From: Micromonospora pallida | GTDB lineage: Bacteria; Actinomycetota; Actinomycetes; Mycobacteriales; Micromonosporaceae | Reading direction: 5' to 3' | Length of the DNA stretch: 64,000 bases | Assembly (NCBI RefSeq): GCF_900090325.1 | Contig: NZ_FMHW01000002.1 | Span: 5,395,001 to 5,459,000 of the forward strand | Part shown: positions 41,355 to 49,788 of the stretch, in pieces | Numbering within the stretch: the first letter of the stretch is position 1 | How the letters are laid out: every line of letters begins with the position of its first letter | Notes under the pieces: model-generated | The model's database searches: none | Told to the model about the DNA's origin: nothing | What the model saw: only the letters and a program-made list of their open reading frames with translations | Program-made: the position numbers and the translations under genes

Positions 41355-41470
41355 GGCCACCGCCTAATCGCCTGCGGCGAACCGGGGAACCAGGTTCATG
41401 GGGTGCATCCGCGTCAGCGGTAGGGGCCACTTCCGCCCTGAACCCGTCAGCTAACCCGGTCGGCGGTCGA
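41355..41470 (+). ncRNA. c-di-AMP riboswitch (ydaO-yuaA class)
   Basis: The region before the secreted cell-wall gene carries the class landmarks in order: a CGCCTAATCGCC-like 5' P1 strand (about 41360), ACCGGGGAACCA (41381-41392), GGGGTGCATCCG (41400-41411), and the 3' element CAGCTAACCCGGTCGGCGG ending near 41465. The last block closely matches the conserved end of known aptamers (CAGCUAACxxCGUxGGCG). The gene start (GTG 41485) follows by 15-20 bases. In actinobacteria these switches turn off cell-wall hydrolase genes when c-di-AMP is high. Confidence 0.85.
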
Positions 41471-41484
41471 TGGAAGGGACAACT

Positions 41485-42495
41485 GTGACGGCACCTTCAC
41501 GCCGCTGGCTGAAACCTGTCGTGGCCGTACTCGCCGCCTTCGCCGTGGCCGCTGGCCCCGCGCCAGCGATGGCGGAGCCGTCGAGCCCGTCCGGGCACGA
41601 CGGAGAGCAGCCGAAGCTCCTCAACGAGGTGATCGAGGAGACGAACCGCAGCTACACGCAGGCCCAGGCGAAACTGGACGCGTCGAAGAAGCGGCAGCTC
41701 ACCCTCGCGCTGGAGGTCGAGCGGGCGCAGAACGAACTGAAGGCGCTCACCCCGCAGGTGGCCACGATCGCCGTACGGTCGTACATGACCGGTCGGGTCG
41801 GCGCGACCTCCATGCTGCTCAACAGCAACACCCCCGACTCGTTCGTCGAGCGCGCCAGCGCGCTGGACGAGATGAACATGGTCAACGGCAAGAAGGTCGC
41901 CGCGGTCGCCGCCGTCAAGAAGCAGGCGGAACTGGCCAAGAAGGCGCTCGACGCCGAGGTCATGGAGCAGCAGAAGCAGGCGGACATCCTCAAGAAGCGC
42001 AAGCGGGAGGCGGAGAAGTCCCTCTCGCTGGTCGGCGGCGTCGGCCTGACCGGCGGCCTGGTGGACGCCACCTCCCCGATCGCCCGGCCCGGCCCCGGCC
42101 GGGACAGCAACGGCAACTGGCGTCCGCTGGGCTGTACCGAGGACGACCCGACCACCGGCGGCTGCATCACCGCGCGCACGCTGCACATGTACAAAGAGGT
42201 CAAGCGAGCCGGCTTCAACATGTTCGTCGGGTGCCACCGGCTGGGCGGGCCGTACGAGCACCCGAAGGGGCGGGCCTGCGACTGGTCGCTCCAGAAGTCG
42301 GGCTTCAGCAGTTGGGACACCAAGGCGGAGCGGATGTACGGCAACAACCTCACCGCGTTCCTGGTCCGCAACGCCGACCGCCTCGGCATCTACTACGTGA
42401 TCTGGAACAGGCAGATCTGGTTCCCGGCGACCGGCTGGAAGTCGTACAGCGGCCCGTCCAACCACACGGACCACGTACACGTGTCCATGCTCTGA
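41485..42495 (+). CDS. Secreted coiled-coil protein with ARB_07466-like domain
   Basis: A 336-residue secreted protein. GTG 41485 has GAAGGGA seven bases ahead; ATG 41470 would lie inside the riboswitch. Signal peptide ends near AMA-E (about 31). A long coiled coil (about 45-185) is like those in RipA/CwlO-type wall-hydrolase regulators. The C-terminal domain (about 215-336) has 'GCHRLGGPYEHPKGRACDWSL' and ends 'SNHTDHVHVSML', a metal-binding His/Asp set as in M15-like peptidases (ARB_07466 family). A role in peptidoglycan cutting, switched by c-di-AMP, is inferred. Confidence 0.85.
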   Translation: MTAPSRRWLKPVVAVLAAFAVAAGPAPAMAEPSSPSGHDGEQPKLLNEVIEETNRSYTQAQAKLDASKKRQLTLALEVERAQNELKALTPQVATIAVRSYMTGRVGATSMLLNSNTPDSFVERASALDEMNMVNGKKVAAVAAVKKQAELAKKALDAEVMEQQKQADILKKRKREAEKSLSLVGGVGLTGGLVDATSPIARPGPGRDSNGNWRPLGCTEDDPTTGGCITARTLHMYKEVKRAGFNMFVGCHRLGGPYEHPKGRACDWSLQKSGFSSWDTKAERMYGNNLTAFLVRNADRLGIYYVIWNRQIWFPATGWKSYSGPSNHTDHVHVSML

Positions 42496-42508
42496 CCGAG
42501 CCGACGAC

Positions 42509-42547
42509 AACGGGCCCGCAAACCGGACGACCGGTTGCGGGCCCGTT
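42509..42547. terminator. Strong bidirectional hairpin
   Basis: Arms 42509-42526 and 42531-42547 pair along their length with one bulged base around an ACGA loop. It lies between the convergent wall-protein and carbonic-anhydrase genes, 14 bases after the first stop. Confidence 0.8.
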
Positions 42548-42582
42548 CGCAGTTCGGGGCCAGCCAGGCGCCAGCTCGCCGG

Positions 42583-43266
42583 TCAGGACCGACCAGGCGC
42601 CAGCGGGGCCGCGCCGGCGGCCAGGGCGAAGTCGTCGCCGGCCGGCACCGAGTGGACCACCCGCACCCCGCCGGCGGCCAGCCGGTACGACATGCCGACC
42701 ACGGCGCACCGCCCCTCCTGCACGGCCCGGTTCAGCGTCACCGACTGCTCCAGCAGCACCTCGACGGTGTGCTCGATGTGGATGTCGACGATCCGGTCGA
42801 CGTCGGTGGTGCCCTCCCGGGCGGCCCGACGGACGCTGGGCACCACCGCGCCCACCACCGCGCCGAGGTAACCGGGGGGCGTCGTCCCGGTGCCGTCGGC
42901 CTCCCGGGCGGCCTGCACCGCTCCGCACGAGTCGTGACCGAGGACGACCACCAGGGGCGTGTCCAGGACGGTCACCGCGTACTCGACACTGCCGAGCACC
43001 TCGGCGCCGACGACGTGCCCGGCGGTCCGGACGACGAAGAGGTCACCGAGGCCCCGGTCGAAGATGATCTCGGCGGCCAGGCGGGAGTCGGAGCAGCCGA
43101 GGACGACCGCGAAGGGATGCTGCCCGTCGGCGACCGCCGCCCGGTGACCGGCGTCCTGGTTGGGATGCAACGGGCTGCCGGTGACGAAGCGCCGGTTGCC
43201 CGCCTGTAGCTCGGCCAGCGCCTGCACGGGACTCGTCGGAGGCTGCTGTGCCCCGGGAACGGTCAT
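42583..43266 (-). CDS. Beta-class carbonic anhydrase
   Basis: A 227-residue beta-carbonic anhydrase (CO2 to bicarbonate). Zinc and catalytic residues are intact: 'VLGCSDSR' (C58, D60, R62) and 'LGHDSCGA' (H111, C114). The N-terminal 'ALAELQAGNRRFVTG' and the 'VRTAGHVV' strand are typical. No signal peptide, so cytoplasmic. The start ATG at 43266 is followed upstream by GGGGTGAGGAG. It is divergent from a small winged-helix regulator, which may control it. Confidence 0.95.
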   Translation of the reverse strand: MTVPGAQQPPTSPVQALAELQAGNRRFVTGSPLHPNQDAGHRAAVADGQHPFAVVLGCSDSRLAAEIIFDRGLGDLFVVRTAGHVVGAEVLGSVEYAVTVLDTPLVVVLGHDSCGAVQAAREADGTGTTPPGYLGAVVGAVVPSVRRAAREGTTDVDRIVDIHIEHTVEVLLEQSVTLNRAVQEGRCAVVGMSYRLAAGGVRVVHSVPAGDDFALAAGAAPLAPGRS

Positions 43267-43433
43267 GACTCCTCACCCCTTCTCCGGGCCGGGTCCGCTC
43301 GGCGTGACGAGGGTGACCACGGCTCGCCACCACGTTCACACGCAGCGCAAACCCCGTCAAGGGATACGTGATATGCGTTTCAGGTGTTGACGCCGGAGGG
43401 TGGCGAGGGTGAATGCGAAGGCAGGGTCATAAC

Positions 43434-43787
43434 ATGACGGTCATGGCGACACCACAGCGTGAGAACGGGAGCCAACGAAACTGGATGTTCCTCACAAACC
43501 ACGCACACGTACTGCTCGCCATCGCCCGTAATCCCACCGCCCGGCTGCGTGACGTCGCCGACGAGGTGGGCGTCACCGAACGGGCCGCGCAGGCGATCGT
43601 GACCGACCTGGAGGCAGGCGGCTACCTCCAGCGCACCCGGGTCGGTCGACGCAACGAGTACACGGTGAACCCAGCCGGACGCTTCCGGCACCCCGCCGAG
43701 GCGTACCAGCACGTGGGCGCCCTGCTCGCGCTCTTCACCGAGCAGCACGACACGCCGCCAGCCGCCGCTCCCCCGCTCACCACCTGA
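43434..43787 (+). CDS. Small winged-helix transcriptional regulator
   Basis: A 117-residue DNA-binding protein. The wHTH domain (about 15-75) reads 'NWMFLTNHAHVLLAIARNPTARLRDVADEVGVTERAAQAIVTDLEAGGYLQRTRVGRRNEYTVNP', a MarR/ArsR-like fold with one clean wing. The start may be ATG 43434 or ATG 43443 (AGGG eight bases before the first). The tail is short and Ala/Pro-rich. It is divergent from the carbonic-anhydrase gene (167 bases between the starts). Regulation of that gene is possible; no operator was seen. Confidence 0.85.
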   Translation: MTVMATPQRENGSQRNWMFLTNHAHVLLAIARNPTARLRDVADEVGVTERAAQAIVTDLEAGGYLQRTRVGRRNEYTVNPAGRFRHPAEAYQHVGALLALFTEQHDTPPAAAPPLTT

Positions 43788-44043
43788 CGCCCGTTCCGGC
43801 CACTCTCCACCGTCCACAGTGCCGTGCTGGCCGCCTGCGGACCCGAGGCTGAGGGCGCGACCTCCATTCGCACTCTGCACCGTCCAGCCGATCGCAGCCC
43901 TTGCCGGAGCGAAAAGGCGTCGGGGTACCGATCCCGCGAAACGCGGGGCGACCAGCGGCGATACCTCCGGGGACAGCCGGTGGACCGGGTCACACCACGC
44001 TTTTCGACGGGCGAGGGCACGGACCGGGCGTTAGGTTGGATAC

Positions 44044-44418
44044 GTGCAGCCGCCCGCCATCGTCCGCCCGCTCCGGCCGACGATGCTGCGCGCCCTGCGT
44101 AGCCTGACCCGTCTGGCGATGGCCGCCCTGGTCCTGACGCTGACCTTCAACGGGCCCACCGTCGCCTCGGCCGAGGCGACGCCCCCGAGCGCGTACCAAC
44201 TCAGGCCGGCTTCCGCCACCGTCCTCCCGCAGCCGGCCACCCGCCCGATCGTGACGCAGGTGGCGTCCCGGCCGGTCGACGAGCAGGACGGCCACGGACG
44301 AGCATCGGCCCTCCCGGCCAGCGACCCGCGCACCATCCCCACGGTCACCCCGCTCCGGCCCCCGGCCGCCGACCCCGGACAGGGCTTCCCGGGCCGGCGC
44401 GCCCCGCCCCGGGCCTGA
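44044..44418 (+). CDS. Small secreted hypothetical protein
   Basis: A 124-residue frame from GTG 44044 with a credible signal peptide (RALRSLTRLAMAALVLTLTF, cut near ASA-E) and a Pro/Thr/Arg-rich, probably disordered rest. No conserved motif is recognised. No ribosome site is obvious at GTG 44044; ATG 44083 inside the leader is an alternative start. The signal peptide argues for a real gene. Confidence 0.5.
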   Translation: MQPPAIVRPLRPTMLRALRSLTRLAMAALVLTLTFNGPTVASAEATPPSAYQLRPASATVLPQPATRPIVTQVASRPVDEQDGHGRASALPASDPRTIPTVTPLRPPAADPGQGFPGRRAPPRA

Positions 44419-44569
44419 CCGACCGCCCCCGGCGACCGGCCCGGACGCTCCGGACTTCCCGACCGGCCGACGCCCTAGGGGCTCCCACCGCGCTCGCGCG
44501 CCCCGTGCCCGTCCGGACCGGGCACCCCGTCGAACCCTGTCCCCTCCGTCCCGTCACGAGGTGCTGGTG

Positions 44570-45355
44570 ATGCAGACCGTCCTTTCCTCCGTCCTGCTCG
44601 ACGTCCCCCGGGCCGCTGTCATCTGGCTGGCCCTGCTCGGCGTCATCGTGGCCGCCGTGGCCACCCTGATCGTCCGCCCGGACCTGTTCCGCGTCGGTCG
44701 CCGCATCCGACAGGCGGCACTGCCGGCCGAGTCGGAGGTGACCCCGGAGCGACAGGAACTCCACCGGTACGCCGAGGAGGTGGCGGTCGCCGCCGAGCGT
44801 GCCGGGGTGACCGCCGAGCGTCGCCGGGCCGAGTGGCTCACCGCCCAGGAGGCGGTCGAGGCGGCCTGGCAGGCGTGCCAGGACATCGAGGTGGACCTGC
44901 GCCGACTCGCCGCCGCCACCGCCCTGCCCCTGCCGCGTACCCCGCAGACCCCGGCCGAGTACGCCGACCGGGAGCGTTACCTGCACCGGGCCGCCCGGGC
45001 CGCGTACGAGCGCCAGGAGCTGTCGGAGCAGCAGCTCGGTGACGCCCTCGCGCACCGCAACGGATGGGATCCCCGGCGGCACCCGGTCGAACAGGAGCTG
45101 GTGCTGCGGCGGGCCGTCCGCGATCACCTGCTCGCCCAGCACCGGGCCGCCGCCGAGCGGGAGCGCTCGGCGTGGCACGACGCGGAGTTGGCCGCCGCGT
45201 CCGCCCGCAGTCTCCGGGACGAGGCGTTCGCTGCCGCCGGCCGGGAGCCCGAGACCCCGAACCTGCTCCCCCTCCCCGGCACCGACCACCCCACGCCCGC
45301 CGCAAACCGCCCACCCCGCACCGACTTCGCCCAAAGCCGCACCGCCGTCGCCTAG
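44570..45355 (+). CDS. Hypothetical membrane-anchored coiled-coil protein
   Basis: A 261-residue protein. ATG 44570 follows GAGGTGCTGG; a GTG at 44561 is also in frame. One N-terminal membrane helix (about 14-36: 'AAVIWLALLGVIVAAVATLIV') is followed by a long, charged, Ala/Glu/Arg-rich helical domain (about 55-235) of coiled-coil type, then a Pro-rich tail. The topology suggests a membrane anchor with a cytoplasmic coil. I do not recognise a family; similar proteins occur in Micromonosporaceae. Confidence 0.65.
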   Translation: MQTVLSSVLLDVPRAAVIWLALLGVIVAAVATLIVRPDLFRVGRRIRQAALPAESEVTPERQELHRYAEEVAVAAERAGVTAERRRAEWLTAQEAVEAAWQACQDIEVDLRRLAAATALPLPRTPQTPAEYADRERYLHRAARAAYERQELSEQQLGDALAHRNGWDPRRHPVEQELVLRRAVRDHLLAQHRAAAERERSAWHDAELAAASARSLRDEAFAAAGREPETPNLLPLPGTDHPTPAANRPPRTDFAQSRTAVA

Positions 45356-45409
45356 CCCCCTCCCCCTTCCCCTCCCACCCCCACTCCAGCCCCGCCCCAC
45401 CCACCCCTC

Positions 45410-45485
45410 CGTCGATCATGGAGTTGTGGCGCCGCGCAAACTTCGCAATCGTCACCGGTCAGGCGCCACAACTCCATGATCGACG
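45410..45485. repeat. Dispersed palindromic element, copy 1
   Basis: Perfect 24-base inverted arms (45410-45433 and 45462-45485; outer end CGTCGATCATGG, inner end GGCGCC side) flank a 28-base centre. The same arm core and a related centre in opposite orientation occur at 50957-51028, so this is one family. It lies downstream of one gene and upstream of another on the same strand. Neither T-run nor operator logic is seen. Confidence 0.85.
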
Positions 45486-45577
45486 GGGCGGAGGGGCGGG
45501 ACGAGGCGGGCGGGGCGGGACGGGCGGGTGGTTTCGGGGCGGGGCGGGAGGGGCGTGTCATGATCGGGGAGGCGGGG

Positions 45578-45622
45578 GGACGGGAACAGGGACGGGGACA
45601 GGAACAGGGACGGGGGGGGCGG
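45578..45622 (+). repeat. G-rich short tandem repeat
   Basis: Near-tandem GGGACGGGAACAGGGACGGGGACAGG-type units (GGGACGG / GGAACA alternating), ending in a run of eight G. Purine-only on the top strand for about 40 bases, it could form G-quadruplexes (several runs of three or more G). It sits right before the start chosen for the next gene. Confidence 0.6.
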
Positions 45623-45625
45623 ACG

Positions 45626-46045
45626 GTGGGGCAGCGGACGGGGGGTGGACACCGGCTTGACCCGTACGACGAACGGGTCGCCGCGTTCTGCCGGGAACGG
45701 CACCTCGCGACCCTCACCACGCTGCGCCCGGACGGCACTCCGCACGTCGTACCGGTGGGGGTGACCTTCGACGCGGAGGCCGGCCTGGCCCGGGTGATCA
45801 CCTCGGGAACCTCGCACAAGGCCCACCATGTCGCCGCCGCCGGGCCGGAGGGGGCTCCGGTGGCGGTGAGCCAGGTCGACGGCCGGCGCTGGCTCACCAT
45901 CGAGGGCCGGGCCGTGATCCGGGCCGACGCCCCGGCGGTGGCCGAGGCGGAACGTCGCTACGCCGAGCGGTACCGCGCACCCCGACCCAACCCCGCCCGC
46001 GTGGTCATCGAGATCACCGTCACCCGCCTCCTCGGCACCCTCTGA
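45626..46045 (+). CDS. Pyridoxamine 5'-phosphate oxidase-fold (F420/FMN) protein
   Basis: A 139-residue split-barrel protein in the Rv1155/F420-binding or FMN PNPOx-like group: 'FCRERHLATLTTLRPDGTPHVVPVGVTFD', 'ITSGTSHKAHHVAAAG', 'WLTIEGRAVI' and C-terminal 'VVIEITVTRLLG'. GTG 45626 is preferred because upstream in-frame starts (ATG 45560 or 45476) would add G-rich repeat-coded residues not seen in the family. Cofactor and substrate cannot be fixed here. Confidence 0.85.
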   Translation: MGQRTGGGHRLDPYDERVAAFCRERHLATLTTLRPDGTPHVVPVGVTFDAEAGLARVITSGTSHKAHHVAAAGPEGAPVAVSQVDGRRWLTIEGRAVIRADAPAVAEAERRYAERYRAPRPNPARVVIEITVTRLLGTL

Positions 46046-46264
46046 CCGCCGCCCCGCCGACAGGCGTGGGGGAGGACGTTCCCGACTCATGAGCGTCGCC
46101 GCCGGTCGGGGCAGGGCGGAATGACCGGCGGGGGTGGGTGGTTGACATCCCGGTACGCCCCGGCAGGGGCAACTTCCTGGACAGCCGAGCACCTGACTCG
46201 GTGCTGACGTCGGCCCTCCCCGAACCCCCGGCGCGGACGTCACGACCCCCGAAGGAGCTTCGAC

Positions 46265-47053
46265 ATGAACTGGATGCTGCGCAAGAGCATGCTGTCGGTC
46301 ACCGGGCTGGTGCTGGCCGGCGGTGCCGTCGCTGGGCCTGCCGTGGCCGCCCAGGCCGCGCCCCCGTCGACCGAGCGGTTCCCGGTCACCGCACCTCGCG
46401 CCGACCAGGGCGACCACGGCCAGGGCGACCAGGGCAACGGAAGCCGGGACGATCACAACCAGGACAACCAGGGCAAGGGCGACCAGCGCCGAGAAAACCG
46501 GGATAAGGGCGACCAGAACAAGAGCGATCGGGACAAGGGTGATCGGGGTCGTCGGGAGCGTTCGGTCGGCATTGAGTACCAGGCCCAGCCGAACTACTAC
46601 TACTGCGGGCCCGCCGCGACCCGGATCGCCCTCAGCGCCGCCGGCAAGTACCTCAGTCAGGACGACCTGGCCGCGAAGCTGGGCACCGATGAGGGTGGCA
46701 CCGACTCGGCCGTGGATGTCACCCGAGTGCTCAACGAGCTGACCGGCGGCGGTCGCTACCGGACCACCGAGATCCGGGAGTCGGCGGCCAGCCCCGAGCA
46801 GATCGAGCGACTGCGCGCCGACGTGGTCGACGCTCTGGACGCCGGGGACCCGGTGGTGGCGAACGTCAATGGCAGCGCGGTCGACACCGATGGCCGGCTG
46901 CACGCGTTCCCGGGGCACTACGTGACCGTGGTGGGCTACCGCGACGGCGGCGACGTGGTCCGGATCGCGGACCCGGCCGACGCGATGGGCGAGTACTGGA
47001 TGACCACCGGGGCGCTTGCCAACTGGATCGCCGAGCGCGGCTACAGCTCCTGA
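46265..47053 (+). CDS. Secreted C39-like cysteine peptidase with charged linker
   Basis: A 262-residue secreted protein. The signal peptide (MLRKSMLSVTGLVLAGGAVAGPAVA) ends near residue 30. A linker (about 46-98) is made almost only of D, N, Q, K, R and G. The Peptidase_C39_2 domain (about 103-262) has Cys114 in 'YYYCGPAATR', His in 'GHYVTVVGYR' (about 218) and Asp in 'RIADPAD', the papain-like triad. Start ATG 46265 follows AAGGAGC. Substrate unknown; C39-like proteins often process secreted or wall peptides. Confidence 0.88.
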   Translation: MNWMLRKSMLSVTGLVLAGGAVAGPAVAAQAAPPSTERFPVTAPRADQGDHGQGDQGNGSRDDHNQDNQGKGDQRRENRDKGDQNKSDRDKGDRGRRERSVGIEYQAQPNYYYCGPAATRIALSAAGKYLSQDDLAAKLGTDEGGTDSAVDVTRVLNELTGGGRYRTTEIRESAASPEQIERLRADVVDALDAGDPVVANVNGSAVDTDGRLHAFPGHYVTVVGYRDGGDVVRIADPADAMGEYWMTTGALANWIAERGYSS

Positions 47054-47075
47054 CCCGACGGTGGTGTGACATGAC

Positions 47076-47109
47076 CGGGGCCGGTCTCCCTGCGGGGAGG
47101 CCGGCCCCG
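47076..47109 (+). terminator. Hairpin after the C39-like gene
   Basis: Arms 47076-47090 and 47095-47109 pair with one mismatch around a 4-base loop, 22 bases after the stop. It is a good terminator for the single-gene unit. Confidence 0.7.
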
Positions 47110-47335
47110 TGTCGTTCCACGGCCGCCCCCGTCATCCCCCGGCCGGCCCGCGTCGTTCCACGGCCGGGCTTGCGCCGTCCGCCGGCCAGCGGCAGCACCG
47201 CGTCCTCAGGCAGCGGCAGCACCGCGCCCCCGGCCGGCGCCGCGCCAGATTCACCCGGCGTCACCGATTGATCGACGGAACGCGGGGTACCGGAGGGAAC
47301 ATCCGCAACGATCCACCCCGGTAGGGAGCAGCGAC

Positions 47336-47944
47336 ATGACCACCCCACAAGCCGACAGGGGCCGGGACGTCATCGACATCCTGACCACTGACCACCGCGA
47401 GGTCGAGGCGCTCTTCGTCGAACTGGAGAGCCGGCAGGGCACCCCGGAGCACCGCCGGCGGCTGGCCGACGTGGTGATCGCCGAGTTGGTGCGGCACAGC
47501 GTCGCCGAGGAGGCGTACGTCTACCCGGCCGCCCGGAAGGCACTCCCGGACGGCGACCAGATCGCCGATCACGAGATCGCCGAGCATGCCGAGGCCGAAC
47601 GGACCATGAAGGAGCTGGAGTCGGTGGACTCGGCCGACCCGCGCTTCGACCAACTGCTCGCCCACCTGACCAGTGCGATCCGGCACCACGTGCAGGAGGA
47701 GGAGGCCGACCTCTTCCCCCGGCTGCGGGCCGCGGTCGCGCAGGAGGAACTGGTGGATCTCGCGGAGAAGGTGGAGGCGGTCAAGCGGATCGCGCCGACC
47801 CGCCCGCACCCGGCCACACCGGACCACCCGCCCGCGAACAAGCTGCTCGCTCCCGGCGCGGGCCTGGTCGACCGGATACGCGACGCGCTCAGCGGCCGTC
47901 CGACGAGCCTGGCGGAGCTACGCCAGAAGCAGCCTCACCGCTGA
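47336..47944 (+). CDS. Hemerythrin-like (HHE) domain protein
   Basis: A 202-residue protein with a four-helix HHE domain (about 10-145). Di-iron ligands are in the expected order: 'LTTDHREVEALFVEL', 'LVRHSVAEEAYVYPA', 'DHEIAEHAEAERTM' and 'RHHVQEEEADLFPRL'. The last 50 residues are a polar tail. These proteins bind O2 or act in NO/oxidative stress. The gene is single and converges with a ferredoxin gene. ATG follows GGGAGC. Confidence 0.93.
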   Translation: MTTPQADRGRDVIDILTTDHREVEALFVELESRQGTPEHRRRLADVVIAELVRHSVAEEAYVYPAARKALPDGDQIADHEIAEHAEAERTMKELESVDSADPRFDQLLAHLTSAIRHHVQEEEADLFPRLRAAVAQEELVDLAEKVEAVKRIAPTRPHPATPDHPPANKLLAPGAGLVDRIRDALSGRPTSLAELRQKQPHR

Positions 47945-47966
47945 CCGGACGGTGCCGGCGCCCGGC

Positions 47967-48194
47967 TCACAGCTCCGGGGCGATCTTCCGGTTGCTGGTC
48001 GCGTCGGAAACCCGGATGGCCTCCATCGGACAGGACTCGGCCGCATCGATCACCGGGTCCGCCGGCTCGATCAGCTCCTTGCGAGGGCAGGACAGGCCGT
48101 CGACGAGAACGAAGTGTTCCGGTGCGGCACCCGTGCAGATGCCGGAACCGATACACCGGGTGGGGTCGACGCTAACCCGCCACGACGGGGTCAC
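47967..48194 (-). CDS. [3Fe-4S] ferredoxin, P450-partner type
   Basis: A 75-residue ferredoxin starting at GTG 48194 after GAGGAGACCCCG. 'VDPTRCIGSGICTGAAPEHF' puts Cys14 and Cys20 with a five-residue gap, and Cys55 is in 'ESCPMEAI', giving three ligands for a [3Fe-4S] cluster. The site that would be the fourth Cys holds Ser/Gly, typical of actinomycete ferredoxins serving cytochrome P450s. A further Cys36 may be structural. No P450 or reductase gene is adjacent. Confidence 0.92.
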   Translation of the reverse strand: MTPSWRVSVDPTRCIGSGICTGAAPEHFVLVDGLSCPRKELIEPADPVIDAAESCPMEAIRVSDATSNRKIAPEL

Positions 48195-48315
48195 CGGGGT
48201 CTCCTCTCGTCGGCGTCCGCGCGGCACACGACCCGACGTCGAGTCATGCCCCGAATGCGGATAGTAGCGAGAGTGGTCGATCCTGACCAGAGCCCCCGGT
48301 GTGACCCCGGCGTGG

Positions 48316-48516
48316 TCAGCGCGCCTGGTCGCCCTCGCCCGTCCGCGTCTGGGCCTGGTCCACCGCCCGGTCGATCTGCTCGTCGTACCGGCCGCCGGTG
48401 CGCCGGTCGACCATGTCGCCGGCCTTCTCCATCCCCTGGTCGACCTGCTTGTCGTGCTTGTCGGCGAAGTCCTTGACCTTGTCCATGAATTCACTCACCG
48501 GGTCTCTCCCTCCCAT
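48316..48516 (-). CDS. MT0933-type antitoxin-like small protein
   Basis: A 66-residue hydrophilic helical protein of the Rv0909/MT0933_antitox family: 'FMDKVKDFADKHDKQVDQGMEKAGDMVDRRTGGRYDEQIDRAVDQAQ'. ATG 48516 is chosen because AGGAGG lies seven bases upstream; GTG 48498 is a second possible start. In M. tuberculosis the relative Rv0909 pairs with a toxin (Rv0910); here no partner is adjacent, and family members often occur alone in actinomycetes as presumed stress proteins. Confidence 0.8.
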   Translation of the reverse strand: MGGRDPVSEFMDKVKDFADKHDKQVDQGMEKAGDMVDRRTGGRYDEQIDRAVDQAQTRTGEGDQAR

Positions 48517-48629
48517 GTCGGTCCCTCCTGCCTTCCCTCGCCCCAGCGGGGCAAACGGACCCGCGCCGGGGTCGGGTGTCGGAGACACGGTGGACGGGTA
48601 CCTCCGGGCTGGGATCGAGGAGGGTTGAC

Positions 48630-49766
48630 GTGATCGAGGATGACGAGCGGCGTCCGCCGGACCGGACCGCGCCGGGCGGACTGCGGGGAACCTGGGACCG
48701 GCTGCCCTGGCTGGTGCGCTCGGTGGTCATGTGGAGCGCCTGCCTGGTGGTGCTGGTCACCGCCCTCTATCTGCTCGGACGGATCGCGGTGCTGCTCGCC
48801 CCGCTGGCGATCGCGCTTGCCGTGACCCTCTTCCTCACCGCGCTGCTCGACCCGGTGACCCGCCTGCTGCGCCGGCTCCGGCTGCCCGGGTCGCTCGCCG
48901 CGCTGCTCACCGTACTGCTCCTGCTCGGCGTGCTGTTCGGTACGGCCGTACTGGTCTGGAGCCTGACCGCCGGTCAGTTCCGTGACCTGGCCGGTGAACT
49001 CGACCAGGGCGTGGAGCGGACCCGGGACTTCGTCACCTCGACGCTGCCGGTCAGCGAGGCCCAACTCGACCGGCTGACCGAGCAGGCGCAGGCCGGCCTG
49101 GAGCGTGGCTCGCCGGATCCGTTGGCCGGGGCGCGGACCGCCGCCGAGGTGGCCGGTTCGGTGCTGCTCTCCCTCGTCCTGCTCTTCTTCCTACTCAAGG
49201 ACGGCCGGTCGATGTGGCACTGGGTGGTGCGGCGGATCGCCGAGCGGAACCGGACGACGGCTGCCGCCGCCGGACGGGCCGGCTGGCGCACTCTCGGCGC
49301 GTACAGCCGGGGGACGATGATGATCGCCCTGATCGACGCGGTCGGCATCGGGCTGGCCCTGGTGCTGCTCGGCGTGCCGATGGCTTTCCCGCTGGCGCTG
49401 ATCACCTTCATCGGCGCGTTCGTGCCGATCATCGGGGCGACCGTGGCCGGCGTGGTCGCGGTCCTGGTGGCGCTCGCCGCGAACGGCCCCGGCACAGCGC
49501 TGCTGGTGCTCGCCGCCGTGATCGCCGTCCAGCAGGCCGAGGGCAACCTGCTGGAACCCCTGATCATGAAGCGCCAGGTACGGCTGCACCCGGCGGTGAT
49601 CCTGGTGGCGGTGACCGCCGGCACGCTGGTCGCCGGCATCGCCGGCGCGTTCGTGTCGGTGCCGATCACCGCCGTCGCCTACCGGGTGGTCGACACCGTC
49701 CAGCGGCACCGTCAGCAGGCCGCCCACCAATCGGCCAGCCCCGAGCCCGAGCCCGGCCCGGCCTGA
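48630..49766 (+). CDS. AI-2E family (TqsA/YdiK-like) permease
   Basis: A 378-residue membrane protein of the AI-2E exporter-like family. GTG 48630 follows GAGGAGGG. Eight predicted helices: the N-terminal three (about 30-115), a soluble loop with 'QLDRLTEQAQAGLE', then the conserved 'FFLLKDGRSMWHWVV', 'ALIDAVGIGLALVLLGVPMAFPLALITFIGAFVPIIGA' and 'NLLEPLIMKRQVRLHPAVIL'. Family members export autoinducer-2-like molecules or move Na+/Li+; the substrate here is unknown. Confidence 0.92.
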   Translation: MIEDDERRPPDRTAPGGLRGTWDRLPWLVRSVVMWSACLVVLVTALYLLGRIAVLLAPLAIALAVTLFLTALLDPVTRLLRRLRLPGSLAALLTVLLLLGVLFGTAVLVWSLTAGQFRDLAGELDQGVERTRDFVTSTLPVSEAQLDRLTEQAQAGLERGSPDPLAGARTAAEVAGSVLLSLVLLFFLLKDGRSMWHWVVRRIAERNRTTAAAAGRAGWRTLGAYSRGTMMIALIDAVGIGLALVLLGVPMAFPLALITFIGAFVPIIGATVAGVVAVLVALAANGPGTALLVLAAVIAVQQAEGNLLEPLIMKRQVRLHPAVILVAVTAGTLVAGIAGAFVSVPITAVAYRVVDTVQRHRQQAAHQSASPEPEPGPA

Positions 49767-49788
49767 CCCGCCGTCCGCCCGCAGGAGT

